This document shows, piece after piece, positions 1-9,123 of a stretch of 64,000 bases of DNA (position 1 is the first letter of the stretch; each line of letters starts with the position of its first letter). The notes under the pieces are model-generated. The model was given only the letters and a program-made list of their open reading frames with translations, did no database searches and had not been told where the DNA came from. The translations under genes and the position numbers were made by a program. Origin of the DNA: KBS50 sp042666615 (GTDB lineage Bacteria; Actinomycetota; Actinomycetes; Mycobacteriales; Micromonosporaceae); NCBI RefSeq assembly GCF_042666615.1, contig NZ_JBHTDD010000016.1, positions 101,939-165,938 of the forward strand, given 5' to 3'.

Positions 1-498
1 GCCGGGGGCGTAGTCCACGGCCCGCTGGTGCAGCGCGGCAATCGGATCCTTGGCCTGCGCGGCGTCGGTGATCCGCCGGTCGGCCACCACACCCAGGAAG
101 TCGTTGGCGATCTGGTCCGGCGGATCACCGTGCCACCAGGTGACCACCGGCACGTCAGGCACCAGCAGCGGCATGACCACCGACTCGGCGTGCAGCGCGA
201 GCCGGCCGTACATCCGCATCACCACCGCCTCGCACGGGCCCAACCGGCCGCCGACGACGATCTCCGCGTCCAGCCGGGTGCGTTCCCGCTCGATGTCCGA
301 ACGGACGACCACCAGCAGCCGGCACGGGTGCGCCGCCGCGGCGACGGTCGCCGCCGCCTCCGCCTCCCGGACCCGCTTCTCGTCGACCACCACGATCAGC
401 GTGAGCGCCATACCGCTGGCCACGCCGCCAGCACTGCGCCGTTCGGCGGCCAACGCCTTGACCACCTCGTTACCGCTGGTGTCCCAGAGGCCGATCAC
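1..498 (-). CDS. opcA: Glucose-6-phosphate dehydrogenase assembly protein OpcA, N-terminal part
   Basis: The reading frame runs off the left edge of the window; 166 codons are visible from a GTG start (496-498) preceded by a GGGAGG ribosome binding site. The N-terminus begins MIGLWDTSGNEVVKALAAE and continues with a region typical of OpcA, the actinobacterial and cyanobacterial protein needed for assembly and activation of glucose-6-phosphate dehydrogenase. It is the last visible gene of the tkt-tal-pgi-zwf-opcA operon, 31 nt after the zwf stop, which is the standard actinobacterial position; pgl would be expected next, outside the window. Identity is supported by both sequence and context. 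Confidence 0.9.
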   Translation of the reverse strand, partial: MIGLWDTSGNEVVKALAAERRSAGGVASGMALTLIVVVDEKRVREAEAAATVAAAAHPCRLLVVVRSDIERERTRLDAEIVVGGRLGPCEAVVMRMYGRLALHAESVVMPLLVPDVPVVTWWHGDPPDQIANDFLGVVADRRITDAAQAKDPIAALHQRAVDYAPG

Positions 499-529
499 AG
501 GAACCTCCCGGTTCGCTCGTTGGTCGCGG

Positions 530-2077
530 TCATGCCCGCCGCCAGGACCGGCCCTCGCGGGCCAGCATCTCGTCGGCGGCCCGGGGACCCCACTCGCCGG
601 CCCGGTACGGCTCCGGCTTGGTGCCCTCCCACGCCTCCTCCAGCGGGTCGACGACCTGCCAGCTCTGTTCCACCTCGGCCGCGTCCGGGAACAGCGTCCG
701 GTCACCGATCAGCACGTCCAACACCAACCGCTCGTACGCCTCGGGGCTGGCCTCGGTGAACGCCTCGCCGTACTGGAAGTCCATCGCGATGTCGCGGACC
801 TCCATGGTGGTGCCCGGCACCTTCGAGCCGAACTTCAGCACCACGCCCTCGTCCGGTTGCACCCGGATGACGAGCTGGTTGGTGCCCAGCATCTCCATGT
901 CCTCCGGGTTGAACGGCAGGTGGGGTGCCTTCTTGAAGATGATCGCGACCTCGGTGACCCGCCGCGGCAGCCGCTTGCCGGCCCGGATGTAGAACGGCAC
1001 CTCTGCCCACCGGCGGTTCTGGATGCCCAGGCGCACCGCCACGTAGGTCTCGGTGGTGGAGTCGGACGGCACGCCCTCCTCGTCGAGGTAGCCGACGGCT
1101 CGCTCGCCACCCACCCAACCGGCCAGGTACTGTCCGCGCACCGTGCCGGTACGCGGATCGGCGGGCAGGGTGATCGCCTTGAGCACCTTCAGCTTCTCGG
1201 CCCGGATCTCCGCGGCGTCGAAGCTGGTCGGTTCCTCCATGGCCACCAGGGCGAGCAGTTGGAGCAGGTGGTTCTGTAGCACGTCACGGGCGGCGCCGGC
1301 CGAGTCGTAGAAGCCGGCCCGGCTGCCGATGCCCACGTCCTCGGCCATCGTGATCTGCACCGAGTCGACGTACTTGGAGTTCCACAACGGTTCGAACAGG
1401 TTGTTGGCGAACCGCAACGCCATGATGTTCTGGACGGTTTCCTTGCCCAGATAGTGGTCGATGCGGAACACGTCGTCCCGGGTGAACACGTCGTCCACCA
1501 GATCGTTGAGTTCCTTGGCGGTCTGCAGGTCACTGCCGAACGGCTTCTCCACCACCACCCGGCGCCAACCGCCACACCGCTCGTTGTCCGCCATCCCGGT
1601 CCGCGCCAGTTGTTTGAGCACGACCGGGAACGCGGCCGGCGGGATGGAGAAATAGAACGCCGCGTTGCCCGGAATGCCGTGGCTGTCGCGCAGCTCCTCC
1701 AGCGTCCGAGCCAGATGGTCGAAGGCGGCATCGTCGTCGAACGACCCACCGACGAACTTGATGTTGCCGGACAGCCGGGCCCACACCTCGTCCCGCCACG
1801 GCGTCCGGGCGTGCTTGCGGGCCGCCTCGCGGGCCAGCGACTCGAAGTCGCCGTCGCCCCAGTCCCGTCGGGCGAACCCGAGCACCACGAAGCCGGGCGG
1901 CAGTAGGCCGCGGTTGGCCAGGTCGTACACGGCCGGGATGAGTTTCTTGCGGGCCAGGTCACCGGTGACCCCGAAGATCACCAGTGCGCACGGCTCGGGG
2001 ATGCGGGGGAGGCGCCGGTCCTGGGGGTCGCGCAGCGGGTTCGCGGGTGGCCCCTGCGTCGTCGTCGACTGGCTCAT
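530..2077 (-). CDS. zwf: Glucose-6-phosphate 1-dehydrogenase
   Basis: Oxidises glucose 6-phosphate to 6-phosphogluconolactone, the NADPH-forming entry step of the oxidative pentose phosphate pathway, in the cytoplasm. The 515-residue product has the nucleotide-binding motif GVTGDLA (36-42), EKPFG (177-181) and the active-site signature RIDHYLGKE (205-213), and its length is normal for the family. I chose the ATG at 2075-2077 because GGAG lies 6 nt upstream; an in-frame TTG at 2081-2083 directly abuts that GGAG and is less likely. The start is 2 nt after the pgi stop, so translation is probably coupled to pgi. Confidence 0.97.
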   Translation of the reverse strand: MSQSTTTQGPPANPLRDPQDRRLPRIPEPCALVIFGVTGDLARKKLIPAVYDLANRGLLPPGFVVLGFARRDWGDGDFESLAREAARKHARTPWRDEVWARLSGNIKFVGGSFDDDAAFDHLARTLEELRDSHGIPGNAAFYFSIPPAAFPVVLKQLARTGMADNERCGGWRRVVVEKPFGSDLQTAKELNDLVDDVFTRDDVFRIDHYLGKETVQNIMALRFANNLFEPLWNSKYVDSVQITMAEDVGIGSRAGFYDSAGAARDVLQNHLLQLLALVAMEEPTSFDAAEIRAEKLKVLKAITLPADPRTGTVRGQYLAGWVGGERAVGYLDEEGVPSDSTTETYVAVRLGIQNRRWAEVPFYIRAGKRLPRRVTEVAIIFKKAPHLPFNPEDMEMLGTNQLVIRVQPDEGVVLKFGSKVPGTTMEVRDIAMDFQYGEAFTEASPEAYERLVLDVLIGDRTLFPDAAEVEQSWQVVDPLEEAWEGTKPEPYRAGEWGPRAADEMLAREGRSWRRA

Positions 2078-2079
2078 TC

Positions 2080-3732
2080 TCAACTCCGTAGCGCGCGGGC
2101 CGCGTCCAGTAGCTGGGCCGTGCCCGCCATCCGGTCGGTCAGGTGCAGGCGCAGCAGGGGACGCTGCCGCCCGGCCAGGGCTTCCCGGTCACCGGCGGCC
2201 TGCGCCGCCTGCAGCTCCCCGAAACTGTACGGCTTGCCCGGCACCGGCAGGTCCTCGGCGACGTCGCCGGTGATCTGGAGGAACGATCCGAGCTGCGGTC
2301 CGCCCTTGTGGTACTGCCCGGTCGAGTGCAGGAACCGGGGACCCCAGCCGAACGTCACAGCCCGCTGGGTGGCGGCGGCCAACAGCGGCCGGAGCTGCGC
2401 CGCGTCGGCATCGGCGAACCGGTCAAGGTACGCCATGACGGCCAGGTAGCCGCCATCAGGAACCCCGGTGAGCAGCCAGGACAAGGCGCCGACGAGGTCA
2501 TGCGGGGTGGCCGTCGGGGCGTACACCCGCACCGCACCCTCGGTGAACAGCGGTTCCTCCGTCGGCAGGCCGCCGGCGAGGATCCGGTTGGTGTTCTCTT
2601 TGGACTCGGTGACGTTCGGCTGGTTGAACGGGTCGATGCCGAGCACCGCCCCGGCCACCGCGGTGGCGTACTCCCAGGTCAGGAACTGGGCCCCCAGCGG
2701 GCCGTTGACGGCCAGGTCAGGGCTGGTCCCGCCGCCCGGCATGGCGCCGGCGGACAGGGCGCCGCCGTAGCTGGTCGACAGCACGTCGGCACCGGCCAGA
2801 CCCGGGCTCTGCGGTGACTCGACGACCACCGGCAGGATTCCGACGCCGCTCTTGCCGGTCGACTCGGCGATCAACTGCTCGATCCAGTCGCCGAGCCCTT
2901 CGATGCCGGTGCCGTCCGAGACCAATGCCAGCTTGTCCCGGCCGGTGGTGGCGGCGGCGCCGAGCGCGGCGCCGAGCGCCAGCCCGGGGTTGTCCTCGGT
3001 GCCGACGAGCGATTCAGCGACCGCCTCAGCCTCGTCCAGCAGGTCGGCCACCTCGATCCCGGCCAGCGCGGCCGGTACCAGCCCGAACGCGGTCAACGCC
3101 GAATACCGGCCACCGACGTCCGGGTCGGCCAGCACGACGAACGCTCCCATCTCGGCAGCGGTGGCCTCCAACGGCGAACCCGGGTCGGTGACGATCACGA
3201 AGTGTCGTCCCGCCTCGGCCTCACTCAGGCCGGCGTCCAGGAACGCCTGCCAGTACGCCCGCCGGTGGCTGTCGGTCTCTACCGTCGAGCCGGACTTGCT
3301 GGACACGACCACCACGGTGCGGTCCAGCCTGTCGCCCAGTGCGGCGCGCACCTGACCGGGGTCGGTGGTGTCGAGCACGGTCAACGGCCGCCCGGTGGTC
3401 CGGGCGATGACCTCAGGCGCCAGCGACGAGCCGCCCATGCCGGCGAGCACCACGTGGTCCAGGTCACCCAGCTCGGCCTTCAGCTCGGCGAGTTGGGGGA
3501 GCAGTTCGCGGCTGCGGCGGAAGGTGTCCACCCAGCCGAGTCGGATCTTCGCCTCGTCCTCGGCGTCCGCTCCCCACAGGGTGGAGTCCTTGGCGGCCAG
3601 CCGGCGCGGGACGTCGTTCTGGACCAGGGCGGCACGGGTGGACGCGGGGGCGGCGGCGTCGATCGCCGCCGCTCCGTGCACCGCGAGTCCGCCCGCCGAG
3701 TCGACCGGGGGTTGCAGGAGGGCGTCGCTCAC
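2080..3732 (-). CDS. pgi: Glucose-6-phosphate isomerase (SIS-domain type)
   Basis: Interconverts glucose 6-phosphate and fructose 6-phosphate. The 550-residue protein has two sugar-isomerase motifs, GMGGSSL (98-104) and SSKSGST (144-150), the phosphosugar-binding loops of SIS domains. Its sequence is of the long actinobacterial type rather than the E. coli type. It sits between tal and zwf, linking glycolysis with both arms of the pentose phosphate pathway inside one operon; in mycobacteria pgi is elsewhere, so its inclusion here is a lineage feature. The gap to tal (58 nt) is the longest internal spacer of the operon, and the gap to zwf is only 2 nt. Confidence 0.93.
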   Translation of the reverse strand: MSDALLQPPVDSAGGLAVHGAAAIDAAAPASTRAALVQNDVPRRLAAKDSTLWGADAEDEAKIRLGWVDTFRRSRELLPQLAELKAELGDLDHVVLAGMGGSSLAPEVIARTTGRPLTVLDTTDPGQVRAALGDRLDRTVVVVSSKSGSTVETDSHRRAYWQAFLDAGLSEAEAGRHFVIVTDPGSPLEATAAEMGAFVVLADPDVGGRYSALTAFGLVPAALAGIEVADLLDEAEAVAESLVGTEDNPGLALGAALGAAATTGRDKLALVSDGTGIEGLGDWIEQLIAESTGKSGVGILPVVVESPQSPGLAGADVLSTSYGGALSAGAMPGGGTSPDLAVNGPLGAQFLTWEYATAVAGAVLGIDPFNQPNVTESKENTNRILAGGLPTEEPLFTEGAVRVYAPTATPHDLVGALSWLLTGVPDGGYLAVMAYLDRFADADAAQLRPLLAAATQRAVTFGWGPRFLHSTGQYHKGGPQLGSFLQITGDVAEDLPVPGKPYSFGELQAAQAAGDREALAGRQRPLLRLHLTDRMAGTAQLLDAARALRS

Positions 3733-3790
3733 GCTGCTTGTCCTTTCGTTCGCGACTGCGGGGCTCGCAGAACCGGCTCACTCCTCGCGC

Positions 3791-4993
3791 TCACGCGTTG
3801 CCTCCTGCTTGCTCGGCGGCCTGCGCGTTGTCCTTGGCGGCCTCGTTCGGACTGTCCTGGCCGCGGGCGGCGGCGGTCAACGACTTGGCCACCCCGTCGA
3901 GCAGCTCCTGCCAGCTCACCTCGAACTTCTCCACACCCTCGCGCTCCAGCGTCTCGATGACGTCGGCCATGTCCACGCCGACCGAGGCCAGGTCGTCGAA
4001 CACCCGACGGGCCTCGTCGTACGCTCCGGTCACCGTGTCGCCACGGGTCTCGCCGTGGTCGGCGTACGCCTCGATCACCGACTCCGGCATGGTGTTCACC
4101 GTGCCCGGCGCGACCAGCTCCTCGACGTAGATCACGTCCCGATAGTCGGGGTTCTTCGTCGAGGTGGACGCCCACAGTGGCCGCTGCGGGTGTGCCCCGG
4201 CGTCGGCGAGGGCCTGCCACCGGTCCGAGGAGAAGACCTTGGAGTAGCGCTCGTACGCCAGCCGGGCGTTCGCCACGGCGGCGCGTCCCTTGAGTCCCAG
4301 CGCGCGCTCTTTACCGTCACTGTCCGCGGCCTCGTCGGCCATCCGATCCAATCGTTTGTCGACCTCGGAGTCGACCCGGGAGACGAAGAACGACGCCACC
4401 GAGCCGATGGTGGACAGGTCGTGGCCGTTGGCCTTGGCCTGTTCCATGCCGGCGAGGAAGGCGTCCATCACGGCCGAGTACCGGTCCAGGCTGAAGATCA
4501 GGGTCACGTTGACGCTGATCCCGTGGGCCAGCGCCTCGGTGATCGCGGGGAGGCCGGCCTCGGTCGCCGGGATCTTGATGAACAGGTTCGGTCGGTCGAC
4601 CAGCCACCACAGGGCCTTCGCCTCGGCGACCGTCTTCTCCGTCTCGTACGCCAGCCTGGGGTCCACCTCCAGGGACACCCGACCGTCCACACCGGAGCTG
4701 GCGTCGTAGGCGGGGCGCATCACGTCGCAGGCCCACCGCACGTCGTACGCCGTGATCACCCGGACCGCCTCCTCCACGGAGACGCCCCGCAGGGCCAGGT
4801 CGCGTAGCTGCCAGTTGTACTCGTCGGCGTCGCTGAGCGCCTTCGCGAAGATCGTCGGGTTGCTGGTCACCCCGACCAGGTGCTTCTCCCGGCGCAGTTG
4901 GTCCAGACCACCGCTGGTGAGCCGTACCCGGGAAATGTCGTCCAACCAGACCGCCACGCCCGCGGCGGTCAGTTCGCCCAATCTGTCCGTCAT
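3791..4993 (-). CDS. tal: Transaldolase
   Basis: Transfers a dihydroxyacetone unit between sedoheptulose 7-phosphate and glyceraldehyde 3-phosphate in the non-oxidative pentose phosphate pathway. The 400-residue product shows the family motif GVTSNPTIF (41-49) and the Schiff-base lysine K140 in NLFIKIPATEAG. The frame is open further upstream, but that part is the reverse shadow of tkt. The ATG at 4991-4993 has a GGAGCGAGGG leader and lies 10 nt after the tkt stop, so I take it as the true start. It is the second gene of the operon. Confidence 0.96.
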   Translation of the reverse strand: MTDRLGELTAAGVAVWLDDISRVRLTSGGLDQLRREKHLVGVTSNPTIFAKALSDADEYNWQLRDLALRGVSVEEAVRVITAYDVRWACDVMRPAYDASSGVDGRVSLEVDPRLAYETEKTVAEAKALWWLVDRPNLFIKIPATEAGLPAITEALAHGISVNVTLIFSLDRYSAVMDAFLAGMEQAKANGHDLSTIGSVASFFVSRVDSEVDKRLDRMADEAADSDGKERALGLKGRAAVANARLAYERYSKVFSSDRWQALADAGAHPQRPLWASTSTKNPDYRDVIYVEELVAPGTVNTMPESVIEAYADHGETRGDTVTGAYDEARRVFDDLASVGVDMADVIETLEREGVEKFEVSWQELLDGVAKSLTAAARGQDSPNEAAKDNAQAAEQAGGNA

Positions 4994-5003
4994 CCCTCGC
5001 TCC

Positions 5004-7142
5004 TCAGTTGCCGGTGGTGCTGCCGGTGATGGTGCCGACCCTGGCCAGCGAGGCGTGCGCCGCCGCCACGACCCGGTCGGGGGTGAAGCCGAACTGCTCG
5101 AACAACACCTGGTACGGAGCGCTGGCCCCGTAGTGTTCAATGCTCACGCTCTCGCCGCAGTCGCCGACCAGGTCCCGCCAGGACATCGCGACGCCCGCCT
5201 CGACGCTGACCCGGGCCTTGACGCCGCGCGGCAACACCGACTCCCGGTAGGCGTCGTCCTGTTCCCGGAACCACTCCTGGCACGGCATGGAGACCACCCG
5301 GGTCGGGGTGCCCTCGGCCTCCAGCCGCTCCCGGGCGGCGAGGCAGAGCGTGACCTCGGACCCGGTGCCGATGAGGATCACCTCCGGCTGGCCGTCGGTG
5401 GCGTCGGCGAGCACGTAACCGCCCTTGGCCACCCCGTCGGTCGCCGCCAGCGACTCCCGGTCCACCACCGGAAGTGGCTGCCGGCTCAGCGCCAGCGCGG
5501 TGGGCCGGTCGGTGTGCTCCAGCGCCTGCCGCCAGGCCCACGCGGTCTCGTTGGCGTCGGCCGGGCGGACCACGTCCAGCCCGGGAATGGCGCGCAGCGC
5601 GGACAGGTGCTCGATCGGCTGGTGCGTCGGCCCGTCCTCGCCGAGGCCGATCGAGTCGTGCGTCCACACGTAGACCACGGGAAGCTTCATCAGCGCCGCG
5701 AGCCGGACCGCCGGACGCATGTAGTCGCTGAACACCAGGAACGTGCCGCCGTAGGGACGGGTGCCGCCGTGCAGGGTGATCCCGTTCAGGATCGCCCCCA
5801 TCGCGTGCTCGCGGATGCCGAAGTGCAGCGTGCGCCCGTACTCGTGGCCGGGGAACTCCTTGGTGGCGTGCTCGGCCGGGACGAACGAGGGTTCTCCCGC
5901 CATCGAGGTGTTGTTGCTCTCCGCGAGGTCGGCCGAGCCGCCCCACAGTTCGGGCAGCACGGGAGCCAGCGCGCCCAGCACCTTGCCGGAGGCGGCCCGG
6001 GTGGCCACCCCCTTGGCGTCCGCGGGGAACACCGGCAGCGCGTCGGTCCAGCCAGCCGGCAGGGTACGGGTACGCATCCGGTCGTAGAGCGCCTTGCGCT
6101 CCTTGTTGTCGGCGGCCCACTTGTCGAAGGCCTGGTTCCACTCGGCATGCGCGTCCCGGCCCCTGCGGACCACCTCACGGGCGTGGGCGAGCACCTCCTG
6201 GTCCACCGCGAAGCTCTGCGCCGGGTCGAAGCCGAGCAGCTTCTTGGTGGCCGCCACCTCGTCGGCGCCGAGTGCCGAACCGTGCGACTTGCCGGTGTTC
6301 TGCTTGTTGGGCGCGGGCCAGGCGATGATGGTCCGCAGCACGATGAACGACGGCCGGTCGGTCTCCGCCTTGGCCGCCTCCAGCGCCCTGTACAGCGCCG
6401 CCGCGTCCTCGTGGTACTCGCCCTCGTCGGCGTGGCCGGCGCGCCAGTCGACGGTCTGCACGTGCCAGCCGTACGCCTCGTAGCGGGCGGCCACGTCCTC
6501 GCTCTTGGCGATCCGGGTGTCGTCCTCGATCGAGATCTCGTTGTCGTCGTAGATCAGGACGAGGTTGCCCAGTCGCTGGTGCCCGGCGAGCGAGCTGGCC
6601 TCGTGGCTGATGCCCTCCTCGATGTCGCCGTCGGAGGCGATGCACCAGATGTGGTGATCGAAGATCGACTGTCCCGGGGCGGCGTCCGGGTCGAACAGCC
6701 CACGCTCCCGGCGGGCGGCCATCGCCATCCCCACCGCGTTGCCGACACCCTGGCCGAGCGGCCCGGTGGTGGTTTCCACCCCGGCGGTGTGGCCGTGTTC
6801 CGGGTGTCCCGGGGTCAGCGAGCCCCACTGCCGCAGGGCCTGGAGGTCGGACAGCTCCAGCCCGTATCCGGAAAGGTAGAGCTGGATGTAGAGGGTGAGG
6901 CTGCTGTGCCCGGCGGAGAGGACGAACCGGTCCCGTCCGGCCCAGTCCGGATCGGTCGGGTCATGCCGCATCAGCCGGTTGAACAACAGATACGCGGCCG
7001 GAGCGAGACTCATCGCGGTGCCGGGGTGCCCGTTGCCGGACTTCTCGACGGCGTCCATGGCCAGCACCCGGACGGTGTCGACAGCCCGGCGGTCGAGGTC
7101 GGACCAGGTCAGCGGGCTCTGCCCGCGTCGGTTTTCAGCCAC
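5004..7142 (-). CDS. tkt: Transketolase
   Basis: Thiamine-diphosphate enzyme that moves two-carbon units between sugar phosphates (xylulose 5-phosphate donor). The 712-residue product starts MAENRRGQSPLTW, has SGNGHPG at about 35-41 and the ThDP-binding stretch SDGDIEEG, followed by the pyrimidine-binding and C-terminal domains at normal family length. The ORF extends 29 codons further, but the GTG at 7140-7142 with GAGGAG 10 nt upstream fits known homologues. It is the first gene of the minus-strand operon and is divergent from ctaB; the shared 465-bp spacer should carry both promoters. Confidence 0.96.
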   Translation of the reverse strand: MAENRRGQSPLTWSDLDRRAVDTVRVLAMDAVEKSGNGHPGTAMSLAPAAYLLFNRLMRHDPTDPDWAGRDRFVLSAGHSSLTLYIQLYLSGYGLELSDLQALRQWGSLTPGHPEHGHTAGVETTTGPLGQGVGNAVGMAMAARRERGLFDPDAAPGQSIFDHHIWCIASDGDIEEGISHEASSLAGHQRLGNLVLIYDDNEISIEDDTRIAKSEDVAARYEAYGWHVQTVDWRAGHADEGEYHEDAAALYRALEAAKAETDRPSFIVLRTIIAWPAPNKQNTGKSHGSALGADEVAATKKLLGFDPAQSFAVDQEVLAHAREVVRRGRDAHAEWNQAFDKWAADNKERKALYDRMRTRTLPAGWTDALPVFPADAKGVATRAASGKVLGALAPVLPELWGGSADLAESNNTSMAGEPSFVPAEHATKEFPGHEYGRTLHFGIREHAMGAILNGITLHGGTRPYGGTFLVFSDYMRPAVRLAALMKLPVVYVWTHDSIGLGEDGPTHQPIEHLSALRAIPGLDVVRPADANETAWAWRQALEHTDRPTALALSRQPLPVVDRESLAATDGVAKGGYVLADATDGQPEVILIGTGSEVTLCLAARERLEAEGTPTRVVSMPCQEWFREQDDAYRESVLPRGVKARVSVEAGVAMSWRDLVGDCGESVSIEHYGASAPYQVLFEQFGFTPDRVVAAAHASLARVGTITGSTTGN

Positions 7143-7607
7143 GATGAATCTGCTCCTCAACAAGTGGGCGGAACCCTCAGTGATGACCCTATCGAGCGCA
7201 ACTAAACGCCCGAGCGGTGATCTGGGCAACGCCCGGTCGCGTGGTCACCCATGGTGGGGGGTACCCCGACCCAGCGTTGGCTACTCGGACCGGGCAGCCT
7301 GAGCAACGTCATGATCGTTGTACGAAAATGGTGCGGAACCCCGACGTGTCGCCACCGAGAAGTGGCAACGGTCATCGGTCGCCACGACGCTTCCGGCGGG
7401 TCTGGGCGGGGCGGCGCGGGGCGGGAGCGTTGGCGCCCGCGCCCCGGTGGGTGCGATCGCCCGCCAACCACCCGGACGTGTGTGATCGCCCGCACCGTGG
7501 TCGGGTCGGCCGGGCTGCGCGAATGGCGACGCGTACGCTGTCGTCGGCAGCGGAACGTGAGGCCGTCGCCAGCCAGGACCCCGTGCCGATGCCGGAAGGT
7601 GGCAATC
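7143..7607. other. Divergent tkt/ctaB intergenic region
   Basis: This 465-bp spacer separates the divergent starts of tkt and ctaB. Reading frames cross it on both strands, but none has a plausible start or family resemblance. A short inverted repeat (GCCAC-cgagaa-GTGGC, near 7351-7366) is visible. It presumably contains the promoters of the pentose phosphate operon and of ctaB, but I could not identify convincing -35/-10 pairs. Confidence 0.4.
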
Positions 7608-8567
7608 GTGAGCATGATCACCGAGCGCCCCGTCTCCGCCGCCGCGCCGCCGGCAGTGGCGAACGCGGCGCCCGGTGCGGCCGTCCGTGGCGACTGGCGG
7701 GCCGTGGTTCGTGCCTACGTCATGCTGACGAAGCCTCGCATCGTCGAGCAGTTGCTGGTCACCACCGTGCCGCCGATGATGCTGGCGGCCGGCGGGCTGC
7801 CCTCGCTCTGGCTGGTCGCGGTGGTGCTGGTGGGCGGTTCGTTGGCGGCCAGCGCGGCGAGCGTGATCAATTGCTACATCGACCGGGACATCGACCAGGT
7901 GATGCGGCGGACCAAGCGTCGTCCGCTGCCGACCCACACCGTCACTCCGCGTAACGCGTTGATTTTCGGCCTGGTGTTGGCGGCGGTGTCGACGGTGTTG
8001 ATGGCCGTCTTCACCAACTGGCTGGCGACCGCGTTGACGCTGGCGTCGATCGCCTACTACGACCTCGTATACACGCTGTGGTTGAAGCGGACCACGCCGT
8101 GGAACACCTTCTGGGGCGGGATCTGCGGCGCCACGCCGGTGCTGATCGGCTGGGTGGCGGTGACCGGGTCGCTGGCACCGGCGGCCTGGGCGCTCTTCGC
8201 GGTGGTCTTCTTCTGGCAGATGCCCCACTTCTACGCGCTGGCCATCAAGTACCGGGCCGACTACGCCCGGGCCGGCATCCCGATGTTGCCGGTGGTCGCT
8301 CCGGTGAGCCGGGTCAACGCCGAGATCCTGATCTTCTCCTGGCTGACCGTGCTGGCCACGGTGGCGGTGTGGCCGCTGGGTGCCGGCCTCGGCCCCGTGT
8401 ACGGGGTGCCGGCCGTCGTGGTGGGGGCGGTCTTCCTGATCGAGGCGCACAAGCTGACCCGGCGGGCGCGGGCCGGCGGCGCGGTGAAGCCGATGCGGCT
8501 TTTCCACTGGTCCACGACTTATCTCACGCTGCTGTTTGTCGCGCTCGCCGTGGACACTCTGGTCTAA
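7608..8567 (+). CDS. ctaB: Protoheme IX farnesyltransferase (heme O synthase)
   Basis: Adds a farnesyl group to heme B to give heme O, the precursor of heme A for aa3 cytochrome oxidase; an integral membrane UbiA-family prenyltransferase. The 319-residue protein has the prenyl-diphosphate-binding motif NCYIDRDID (from N88), the conserved RTKRRPLP (101-108) and multiple hydrophobic segments. The GTG at 7608-7610 has GGAAGG 9 nt upstream; an ATG two codons later is an alternative. The partner enzyme ctaA lies about 2 kb downstream on the opposite strand, so both heme A steps are in this window. Confidence 0.96.
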   Translation: MSMITERPVSAAAPPAVANAAPGAAVRGDWRAVVRAYVMLTKPRIVEQLLVTTVPPMMLAAGGLPSLWLVAVVLVGGSLAASAASVINCYIDRDIDQVMRRTKRRPLPTHTVTPRNALIFGLVLAAVSTVLMAVFTNWLATALTLASIAYYDLVYTLWLKRTTPWNTFWGGICGATPVLIGWVAVTGSLAPAAWALFAVVFFWQMPHFYALAIKYRADYARAGIPMLPVVAPVSRVNAEILIFSWLTVLATVAVWPLGAGLGPVYGVPAVVVGAVFLIEAHKLTRRARAGGAVKPMRLFHWSTTYLTLLFVALAVDTLV

Positions 8568-8788
8568 TTTCTCACCAGGTGCACAGTTTTACGTTCGGCG
8601 ATGGACGACAGCGCCGCCCGAGGCCACTAGATATGGGGTTACGCCCGATTTTTCGGGATAATTCTAGGGTGCTAACCAGTGAAAATGGACATTCTCCATG
8701 GGCCTTGGTTCAAACCCTCTGGTAATTGCCGTCACATATTGTCGGTAACTCGCCCGCACGGAACCTCGCGTCTGCTTACTCTTCGTCC
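8568..8788. other. AT-richer intergenic region after ctaB
   Basis: This 221-bp region is clearly richer in A+T than its surroundings, especially 8630-8745. I see no convincing terminator hairpin and no ORF. The right end carries a TACTCT box (8777-8782) exactly 6 nt before the ATG of the next gene. The AT-rich stretch is probably upstream promoter or regulator-binding sequence. Confidence 0.4.
8777..8782 (+). promoter_or_regulatory. Putative -10 box of a leaderless transcript (gene at 8789)
   Basis: TACTCT fits the TANNNT form of actinobacterial -10 elements and ends 6 nt before the ATG at 8789. No Shine-Dalgarno sequence is present, so transcription would begin at or next to the start codon. 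No good -35 element is seen. Confidence 0.45.
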
Positions 8789-9121
8789 ATGGCAGATGGT
8801 TCCGATACGACGCTGACGACCGAAAAGGCGGCAGCGCAGGCCCCCAGCGGGTTGGTAGCCGGTATCCGGGCGTTCGCCGCCGGACACGGCGGCGCCAAGG
8901 CGGTCATCGAGTACGTCGGGAAGCGGGGAGCCCGCATCGTGCTGGTCGGATCCGACGGCGAGTGGGCGGACCAGTTCGCCGAGGACACCGACGTGGCGCG
9001 GCAGGCGTGCGCCAGCGCTGGCGTCTCCGTCGAGAACGCGTGGGAGCGGGAGCTGATGGACCAGATGCGTCCCAGCAACGACCTCTGGCGATCGATGGCC
9101 CGTCGTACCATGGCTCGCTGA
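8789..9121 (+). CDS. Conserved hypothetical protein, 110 aa
   Basis: I do not recognise the family. The 110-residue product begins MADGSDTTLTTEKAAAQA, then has a compact region around VEYVGKRGARIVLVGSDGEWAD that looks like an alpha/beta fold with a beta strand ending in VGSDG, and ends in a basic MARRTMAR tail. No signal peptide or membrane segment is apparent. The ATG was chosen for its position 6 nt after a TACTCT box; an upstream in-frame ATG at 8726 falls in the AT-rich promoter region. The stop lies 2 nt before the probable start of the ATP-grasp gene, so the two are likely co-expressed. Confidence 0.75.
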   Translation: MADGSDTTLTTEKAAAQAPSGLVAGIRAFAAGHGGAKAVIEYVGKRGARIVLVGSDGEWADQFAEDTDVARQACASAGVSVENAWERELMDQMRPSNDLWRSMARRTMAR

Positions 9122-9123
9122 AT

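Noticed and set aside
28..1279. Long plus-strand frames over opcA and zwf
   Set aside because: They are the reverse shadows of strongly supported minus-strand genes and read as Arg/Pro/His-rich translation with no family match.
4752..7205. A large plus-strand ORF (over 800 codons) across tal and tkt
   Set aside because: It is antisense to transketolase, whose motifs are complete on the minus strand; high GC content produces such antisense frames throughout.
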